From contig JBFKAV010000071.1 of assembly GCA_041621405.1 (NCBI GenBank), forward strand, positions 1-17,673: a DNA stretch of 17,673 nucleotides, given 5' to 3'. Shown here piece after piece: positions 13,062 through 17,673 of the stretch. Each line of letters opens with the position of its first letter. Position 1 is the first letter of the stretch. This DNA comes from JBFKAV01 sp041621405. GTDB lineage: Bacteria; Pseudomonadota; Alphaproteobacteria; Rhodobacterales; Rhodobacteraceae. Made by a program: the position numbers and the translations under genes. The notes under the pieces are model-generated. The model saw only the letters and a list, made by a program, of their open reading frames with translations. It made no database searches and had not been told where the DNA came from.

Positions 13062-13541
13062 ATGTCCCGCATCTCGCACATCGCGATCGACGATGCCGCG
13101 CTGCCGCCGCCGACGCCGGAGATCGAGCAGGAGCGCCGCGTCGCGATCTTCGACCTGCTGGAGGACAACTCCTTCGCGCTGCCCTCGCGCGACGGCCGCG
13201 AGGTCCCGCCCGGCCCCTACCGGCTCGGTCTTTCGATCAAGGACGGCCGCCTGGTCTTCGACATCGCCAGCGAAGCGGAGGAGAAGGTCGGCGCCTTCCA
13301 CCTCTCGCTCGGCCCGTTCCGCCAGGTGGTGAAGGACTACTTCCAGATCTGCGAGAGCTATTTCGACGCGGTGAAGAAGCTGCCGCCCTCCCAGATCGAG
13401 ACCATCGACATGGCCCGCCGCGGCATCCACAACGAGGGCGCGCGCGTCCTGCAGGAGCGGCTCGACGGCAAGGCCGATGTCGACATCGACACTGCCCGGC
13501 GCCTCTTCACGCTGATCTGCGTTCTGCACTGGGGCGGCTGA
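13062..13541 (+). CDS. UPF0262 family protein
   Basis: This 159-residue protein has the UPF0262 pattern. MSRISHIAIDDAALPPPTPE opens the chain, followed by ERRVAIFDLLEDNSFALP, PPGPYRLGLSIKDGRLVFDI, HLSLGPFRQVVKDYFQICES and the C-terminal ARRLFTLICVLHWGG, so the family is well matched over its full length. The family is alphaproteobacterial and of unknown function, with no membrane segments. It is three bases after hisD and one base before the phosphatase GTG, so this is one transcription unit. Confidence 0.93.
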   Translation: MSRISHIAIDDAALPPPTPEIEQERRVAIFDLLEDNSFALPSRDGREVPPGPYRLGLSIKDGRLVFDIASEAEEKVGAFHLSLGPFRQVVKDYFQICESYFDAVKKLPPSQIETIDMARRGIHNEGARVLQERLDGKADVDIDTARRLFTLICVLHWGG

Positions 13542-13542
13542 G

Positions 13543-14010
13543 GTGCGCGATTTCCCTTCCTCGGTGCTGTTCTGCTGCGACTACAACGCCGTGCGCTCGC
13601 CGATGGCCGAGGGGCTGATGAAGAAGCTCTACGGTCAGCGCGCCTATGTCCAGTCGGCGGGCGTCCGCAACGACCTGGAGATCGACGGCTTCGCCATCAC
13701 CGTCTGCCAGGAGATCGGGGTCGAGCTCTCCCGCCACCGCTCGCGGTCGTTCGAGGAAATGCAGGAATGGGGCGACGACCTCTCCCAGTTCGACCTCATC
13801 GTCGCCCTCTCGCCGGCGTCCCAGCGCCAGGCGCTCGAGTTCACCCGCTACAACCACATCGATGTGGAATACTGGCCGATTCTCGATCCGACGGGCCTGG
13901 GCGAGACCCGGGAGGCGAAGCTCGCGGCCTATCGACAGGCGCGGGACCAGATCCGGGCGCGGATGCTGGACCGGTTCGGGGAGCCGGAGGAGAGCGGCCT
14001 GGTGGAGTGA
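13543..14010 (+). CDS. Low-molecular-weight protein-tyrosine-phosphatase / arsenate reductase-like protein
   Basis: This 155-residue protein has the LMW-PTPase fold. The N-terminal P-loop SVLFCCDYNAVRSPMAEGLM contains the CX5R signature (Cys12 to Arg18, then Ser19), the phosphate-binding and catalytic site. The later DP motif (ILDPTG, about 108-113) supplies the general acid Asp. The middle carries FDLIVALSPASQRQA, as in family members. The substrate may be phosphotyrosine or arsenate; the neighbours do not decide it, and no ars genes are present. It starts with GTG at 13543, one base after the UPF0262 stop. Gene order UPF0262 - phosphatase - infA is conserved in Rhodobacterales from memory. 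Confidence 0.88.
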   Translation: MRDFPSSVLFCCDYNAVRSPMAEGLMKKLYGQRAYVQSAGVRNDLEIDGFAITVCQEIGVELSRHRSRSFEEMQEWGDDLSQFDLIVALSPASQRQALEFTRYNHIDVEYWPILDPTGLGETREAKLAAYRQARDQIRARMLDRFGEPEESGLVE

Positions 14011-14117
14011 CGGCCACTCACGGAGGTTGCGACGAACATTCGCTTTGCGAAGGGAAGCGGACGTCCCCGCGGCGGTCTGCTAGATTGCCTACCGGGGCAG
14101 CCTTCTGGAGCCGATCG

Positions 14118-15332
14118 GTGCGAGACACGGAAGAGTACGAGGTCGCGGTCATCGGCGCCGGATGGGCGGGGCTGAGCGTGAGCTACGCCCTCAAGCAGGC
14201 GGGACTGAGTCACGTTGTCCTCGAGCGCGGGCGCATCTGCGAGACCTGGCGCTCGCAGCGGTGGACATCGTTTCGCATGAACACGCCGAACGTCATGACC
14301 GTTCTGCCTGGCGACCGTTACCAAGGCCCGGCGCCAGAGGGCTACATGACGCGGGATGCGTTCGTGGACATGGTGGAGAGCTACGTCCAGCGAAACGGCC
14401 TGCCCGTGCATGAGGGCACGCCGGTCGAGGATGTGCGGCCCGAGAATACGGGGTTTGAGATCCGGTCCTCCTTGGGAAATGTGCGGGCGGGCCACGTGGT
14501 CGTCGCGTCCGGCAATCTCAACGTTCCGCGGCGACCGGGACTGGCGGACCTGGTGCCGCGGTCGATCCACCAGATCGATGGATCGGATTACCGAAGCGCG
14601 GACATGCTGCCTCCAGGTGCCGTCCTGGTGGTCGGCTGCGGGAATACCGGCGGGCAGATCGCCGAAGATCTCGTCCAGGCGGGACGGGAGGTATTCCTCT
14701 CGACCGGTCGCAACGGCCGCGTCCCCCGCCGCTACCGCGGACGCGATATCTTCCTTTGGCTGACCGATACCGGACGCATGGCCAAGCCGCGCACGACGGC
14801 GTCGGGTCGTGGCCTCATCGGTGCAACCCACACGATCAGTCTGCAATCGCTCAGCGCACAGGGTGTGGTGCTGTTGGGGCGGCTCAAAGACGTCTCGGCC
14901 GAGGGCAAGGTCAGGTTCGACGACACGCTGGCCGAAAGTGCGGCCTTCGGGGATGAAATGTCGGCGATGCTGCGGCGTGAGATCGACGATTTCATTGCCC
15001 GTGAAGCGCTCGACGCCCCCGAAGCCACACCCGACCCGGCAGAAACCGTCGCGCCTCGGTTCCCCGACCCGCCGATCTTGGAGATCGACCTGGAGGCGGA
15101 AGGCATAGGCACGGTCGTGTGGTCGACCGGACTGCGGGGCGATTTCGGTTGGCTACGGGTGCCCGGAGTGCTGGACGGCAATGGCGATCCCGTGCAGGAG
15201 CGATGCCTATCCGTTCCCGGGATCTACTTCGCCGGCCTCGACACGCTGGAGTCTCTCAGGGCGGGAACCGTACTCGTCGCGGCCGAGCATGCCGATCGCA
15301 TCACCGGCCATATCGTGGCGAACCGCAGGTAG
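14118..15332 (+). CDS. FAD-dependent oxidoreductase, flavin monooxygenase-like (CzcO/YUCCA type)
   Basis: This 404-residue protein has two Rossmann dinucleotide motifs. The FAD site VAVIGAGWAGLSVSYALK has its GxGxxG at Gly13-Gly18. The NAD(P)H site VLVVGCGNTGGQIAEDL has a second GxGxxG at Gly173-Gly178. Between them, ETWRSQRWTSFRMNTP (42-57) and SIHQIDGSDYRSADMLPPGA (149-168) resemble flavin-containing monooxygenases. The C-terminal VVWSTGLRGDFGWL matches the ATG-like motif that ends the domain. The substrate cannot be assigned. The GTG at 14118 is chosen because ggag lies seven bases upstream and the FAD motif follows directly; the frame is open much further upstream but through the phosphatase gene. 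It breaks an otherwise compact housekeeping cluster and has a 107-base leader and a 240-base trailing spacer. Confidence 0.88.
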   Translation: MRDTEEYEVAVIGAGWAGLSVSYALKQAGLSHVVLERGRICETWRSQRWTSFRMNTPNVMTVLPGDRYQGPAPEGYMTRDAFVDMVESYVQRNGLPVHEGTPVEDVRPENTGFEIRSSLGNVRAGHVVVASGNLNVPRRPGLADLVPRSIHQIDGSDYRSADMLPPGAVLVVGCGNTGGQIAEDLVQAGREVFLSTGRNGRVPRRYRGRDIFLWLTDTGRMAKPRTTASGRGLIGATHTISLQSLSAQGVVLLGRLKDVSAEGKVRFDDTLAESAAFGDEMSAMLRREIDDFIAREALDAPEATPDPAETVAPRFPDPPILEIDLEAEGIGTVVWSTGLRGDFGWLRVPGVLDGNGDPVQERCLSVPGIYFAGLDTLESLRAGTVLVAAEHADRITGHIVANRR

Positions 15333-15497
15333 CCTGCACCAATCAGGTCGGCTCAGGTTTCTGCTCTTCGCTCGCTCTCACCGAGATCTTCTACCTTGCC
15401 GAATCCGACCTCCATCGACTACCGCGGCCTCGGCGGCGGCTGCCCAGGAGCGGTGACTGGACCGTGTCACACAACCGTGCCTGACCTGACATTTCCC
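15333..15497. other. Spacer downstream of the monooxygenase gene
   Basis: I see no gene here. It begins with a five-bp hairpin (gcagg/cctgc around the monooxygenase stop) and contains no recognisable family. The composition is less strictly coding-like than its surroundings, consistent with an insertion scar. Confidence 0.4.
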
Positions 15498-15526
15498 TTG
15501 AAAAACGACCTCGTTGGGCGCATTTA
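15498..15526 (+). promoter_or_regulatory. Possible infA promoter
   Basis: TTGAAA, 17 bases, CATTTA on the plus strand, 46 bases upstream of infA. The -35 fits sigma-70 well and the -10 is weak. The A/T-rich patch stands out against the local GC, which favours a real promoter. Confidence 0.4.
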
Positions 15527-15572
15527 GTGCCGCGTCCGCGGGATTTGGCGGACAGGAAGACCAGGAGTGACC

Positions 15573-15791
15573 ATGGCCAAGGAAGAGATGCTCGAATTCC
15601 CCGGCGTCGTGAAGGAACTCCTGCCGAACGCGACGTTCAGGGTCGAGCTCGAAAACGGCCATGAGATCATCGCGCATACGGCGGGCAAGATGCGGAAGAA
15701 CCGCATCCGGGTTCTGGCTGGCGACAAGGTTCAGGTGGAAATGACGCCCTACGACCTTACCAAAGGGCGCATCAATTACCGCTTCAAGTAA
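15573..15791 (+). CDS. infA: Translation initiation factor IF-1
   Basis: IF-1 binds the ribosomal A site during initiation and acts with IF-2 and IF-3. The 72-residue protein starts MAKEEMLEFPGVVKELLPNA and is a single OB fold with the near-invariant ENGHEIIAHTAGKMRKNRIR and the ending KGRINYRFK. Length and sequence match the family throughout. The ATG at 15573 with aggag five bases upstream is chosen over the in-frame GTG at 15567, which would add two residues not seen in the family. The maf GTG follows after one base. Confidence 0.99.
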   Translation: MAKEEMLEFPGVVKELLPNATFRVELENGHEIIAHTAGKMRKNRIRVLAGDKVQVEMTPYDLTKGRINYRFK

Positions 15792-15792
15792 G

Positions 15793-16356
15793 GTGCGGCT
15801 CGTGCTGGGCTCGGCGAGCCCCCGGAGGCTGGAGCTTCTGGGGGCGCTCGACATCGTGCCCGACGAGATCCGCCCGGCCGAGATCAACGAGACCCCGCAA
15901 AAGGGCGAGAGCCCGCGCGCCTACGTGCGCAGGATCGCGCGCGAGAAGGCGCTCGCGGTGCCCTGCGGCGAGGGCGAGGCGGTGCTGGCGGCCGACACCA
16001 CCGTCTGCATCGGCACCCGGATCCTCGGCAAGCCCGGGGACGAGGCCGAGGCGGAAGCGTACCTGCGCCTTCTGTCCGGCCGTCGCCACCGGGTGATCAC
16101 CGCCGTGGCGGTCAGGCGGGGCGAGCGGCTCTGGGAGCGCGACGTGGAATCCGTGCTGAAGATGAAGCGCCTCACCGACGGGGAGGTCGCCGCATACCTC
16201 GCCACCGGCGAGTGGCGCGACAAGGCCGGAGGCTACGGCATCCAGGGCCACGCGGCGGCCTTCATTCCTTGGCTGCAGGGCTCGCATTCCGCAGTGGTCG
16301 GCCTGCCGCTGGCGGAAACCGCGGCGCTGCTCAGGGCCGCGGGGGTGCTCGCGTGA
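15793..16356 (+). CDS. maf: Maf-family nucleoside triphosphate pyrophosphatase
   Basis: Maf hydrolyses non-canonical or excess nucleoside triphosphates (dTTP/UTP type) to monophosphates, guarding the nucleotide pool. The 187-residue protein has the N-terminal GSASPRRLELL (6-16), the AADTTVCIGTRILGKP segment with catalytic Asp68 (67-81), and the GEWRDKAGGYGIQG motif (139-152) of the dTTP/UTP group. The GTG start at 15793 is one base after the infA stop. Its TGA overlaps the GTG of the RNase gene (GTGA). It is the middle gene of the infA - maf - RNase E/G - yacG run. Confidence 0.96.
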   Translation: MRLVLGSASPRRLELLGALDIVPDEIRPAEINETPQKGESPRAYVRRIAREKALAVPCGEGEAVLAADTTVCIGTRILGKPGDEAEAEAYLRLLSGRRHRVITAVAVRRGERLWERDVESVLKMKRLTDGEVAAYLATGEWRDKAGGYGIQGHAAAFIPWLQGSHSAVVGLPLAETAALLRAAGVLA

Positions 16357-17393
16357 AGGGCCGGGTGATCGTGCTTTCCGAGCTCGCGGGTCGCGAGGCG
16401 GCGGCGCTGACGGTGGACGGCCGGCTCGAGGACCTGCTCGTCGAGGGGCCGGAGGACGGCCCTCCGGCGCCGGGGGCGATCTTCCGGGGTCTGGTCGACC
16501 GGCCGCTGAAGGGTCAGGGGGGCGTGTTCCTGCGCCTGCCCGGAGGGGCGCGCGCCTTCCTGCGCGAGGCGAAGGGGTTGCGCCCGGGCCAGCCGCTCCT
16601 GGTGCAGGTCACCGGCCACTCGGAGCCCGGCAAGGCGGTTCCGGTCACGGCCAGGCTCCTCTTCAAGAGCCGGCACGCGATCGTCACGCCCGAGGCGCCG
16701 GGCCTCAACCTCTCGCGGCGGATCCGCGACGCGGAGGCCCGTGCCCGGCTCGCCGGGGTCGCCGAGGCGGCGATGGCGGGTTCGGAGATGGGCCTGATCC
16801 TGCGCTCGGCCGCCGCGTTCGGCTCGGAAGACGAGGTCGCCGAGGACATCGCCGCGATGCGCGAGCTGGCCGATAGGGTCACCTCCGACGCGGGCCGCGA
16901 ACCCGAGCACCTGCTCGACGGCCCGGGGCCGCACCACCTAGCCTGGCGCGACTGGGCCGAGCCGCCGGCCGACGAGGTGGCCGAGGGGGCGGACGCCTTC
17001 GAGACGCATGGCGTGCTCGACGCGATCGAGGCGCTGAGGAGCGCCGAGGTGCCGGTCGGCGCAGGCGCGACGATGTGTGTCGAGCCGACCCGGGCCTTGG
17101 TGGCGGTCGACGTCAACACCGGCGGCGACACCACGCCGGCCGCAGGCCTGAAGGCCAACCTCGCCGCGGCGCGCGAGCTGCCCCGGCAGCTCCGCCTGCG
17201 CGGTCTCGGCGGTCAGATCACGGTGGACTTTGCGCCGATGCCGAAGCACGACCGCCGGGCCGTCGAGGGGGCACTGAAGGCGGCCTTCAGGGCCGACGCG
17301 GTGGAGACCGCGCTTGTCGGCTGGACCCCGCTCGGCCACTATGAGGCGCAACGGAAGCGCGAGCGGCTGCCGCTCGCCGAGGCGCTGAAATGA
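16353..17393 (+). CDS. Ribonuclease E/G family protein, short form
   Basis: This endoribonuclease of 346 residues is well short of E. coli RNase G (489). An S1-like RNA-binding domain (about 38-88) carries GAIFRGLVDRPLKGQGGVFL. The RNase H-like/DNase I-like core has the two metal-binding aspartates in ALVAVDVNTGG (Asp253) and GGQITVDFAPM (Asp292), which correspond to E. coli RNase E Asp303 and Asp346. It ends soon after GWTPLGHYEAQRKRERLP, before the position of the Zn-link cysteines (CPxC) of RNase E/G. Such short forms are, from memory, usual in Rhodobacterales as a second RNase E/G. The GTG at 16353 overlaps the maf stop (GTGA), and its own stop overlaps the yacG ATG (ATGA). It may process rRNA or mRNA; a full-length RNase E is probably elsewhere in the genome. 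Confidence 0.9.
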   Translation: MKGRVIVLSELAGREAAALTVDGRLEDLLVEGPEDGPPAPGAIFRGLVDRPLKGQGGVFLRLPGGARAFLREAKGLRPGQPLLVQVTGHSEPGKAVPVTARLLFKSRHAIVTPEAPGLNLSRRIRDAEARARLAGVAEAAMAGSEMGLILRSAAAFGSEDEVAEDIAAMRELADRVTSDAGREPEHLLDGPGPHHLAWRDWAEPPADEVAEGADAFETHGVLDAIEALRSAEVPVGAGATMCVEPTRALVAVDVNTGGDTTPAAGLKANLAAARELPRQLRLRGLGGQITVDFAPMPKHDRRAVEGALKAAFRADAVETALVGWTPLGHYEAQRKRERLPLAEALK

Positions 17394-17554
17394 CCTGTCC
17401 GATCTGTGGCAAACCGGCGGCGGAGAAGTACCGCCCGTTCTGCTCGAAGCGCTGCGCCAACGTGGACCTCGGGCGTTGGCTGACGGGCACTTATGCGATC
17501 CCCGTGGAGGAAGAGGCGGAGGAGCCGGCCGAGCCCGAGGACAAGCCCCACTAG
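17390..17554 (+). CDS. yacG: DNA gyrase inhibitor YacG
   Basis: This 54-residue zinc-finger protein has four cysteines in CPIC (Cys3, Cys6) and FCSKRC (Cys18, Cys22), then the conserved VDLGRWLTGTYAIP (25-38) and an acidic tail. YacG binds GyrB and blocks DNA binding by gyrase in E. coli. The ATG at 17390-17392 overlaps the RNase E/G stop (ATGA), so the two are coupled. Its stop codon TAG shares a CTAG with the stop of the convergent transporter gene. Confidence 0.94.
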   Translation: MTCPICGKPAAEKYRPFCSKRCANVDLGRWLTGTYAIPVEEEAEEPAEPEDKPH

Positions 17555-17673
17555 GCGCGCTGGGTGAGGAGCACGCCCGCCGCCATCAGGGCGATGCCGG
17601 CGGCGCGGGTCGGGCTGATCGGCAAGGGCCGCGCGGCCATCAGGCCGAAGTGGTCGATGATCGCGGCCGAGAC
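17551..17673 (-). CDS. DMT-superfamily (DUF606/YdcZ-like) transporter, C-terminus only
   Basis: The last 40 codons of a gene that runs out of the window are visible. The peptide reads VSAAIIDHFGLMAARPLPIS, then PTRAAGIALMAAGVLLTQRA and a stop. A hydrophobic final helix and the SAAIIDHFG...ARAAG pattern resemble the end of DUF606-type EamA-like permeases. The substrate is unknown. The gene is convergent with yacG; its stop (cta at 17551-17553 on the plus strand) overlaps the yacG stop within CTAG. Confidence 0.65.
   Translation of the reverse strand, partial: VSAAIIDHFGLMAARPLPISPTRAAGIALMAAGVLLTQRA

Noticed and set aside
13767..14117. N-terminal extension of the monooxygenase gene
   Set aside because: It overlaps the phosphatase gene. 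The GTG at 14118 directly precedes the FAD motif and has a ggag site.
16212..16352. N-terminal extension of the RNase E/G gene
   Set aside because: It overlaps maf in another frame. The GTG at 16353 gives the usual overlap and N-terminus.

Overview
The window is high-GC DNA from a free-living alphaproteobacterium, most likely of the Rhodobacterales (Rhodobacteraceae/Paracoccaceae). The best taxonomic clue is the right half. The order small Lys/Arg-rich protein - murA - DUF2948 - hisD - UPF0262 - low-molecular-weight phosphatase - (monooxygenase) - infA - maf - RNase E/G - yacG is one I know from that order. This rests on memory of gene order, not on a search.

Left part (about 1-6.9 kb): envelope and stress genes. 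On the minus strand lie an MgtC-family membrane protein, an MscS-type channel, and a tight four-gene operon. That operon runs from a 22-residue single-helix peptide through a LEA-like membrane-anchored protein and a holin-X-like two-helix protein to a DUF3618 protein. Next come a small PLDc_N-type two-helix protein (minus) divergent from a DUF1328 protein (plus), then a PAS histidine kinase (plus) convergent with a secreted double PRC-barrel protein (minus). Four sequences match the general-stress sigma EcfG promoter GGAAC-N16/17-CGTT. Each sits roughly 45-60 bases upstream of one of these transcription units: the four-gene operon, the PLDc_N gene, the DUF1328 gene and the PRC-barrel gene. The region therefore reads as a small EcfG regulon of envelope proteins, and this is the main finding.

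Middle (about 6.9-9.6 kb): a gene-poor stretch of about 0.9 kb with no convincing gene but an 11-bp inverted repeat. It is followed by a doubtful 45-codon ORF, a HugZ-like FMN-binding (PPOX-fold) protein, tRNA-Thr(GGT) and a secreted NHL/beta-propeller protein, all on the minus strand.

Right part (about 9.65-17.55 kb): housekeeping genes on the plus strand, mostly overlapping or separated by a few bases. They cover peptidoglycan precursor synthesis (murA), histidine synthesis (hisD), translation initiation (infA), nucleotide-pool sanitation (maf), RNA processing (rng/rne-like) and a zinc-finger gyrase inhibitor (yacG). A flavin-dependent monooxygenase-like gene with its own flanking spacers interrupts this cluster between the phosphatase and infA. 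The window ends in the 3' end of a convergent DMT/DUF606-like transporter gene whose stop shares a CTAG with the yacG stop.
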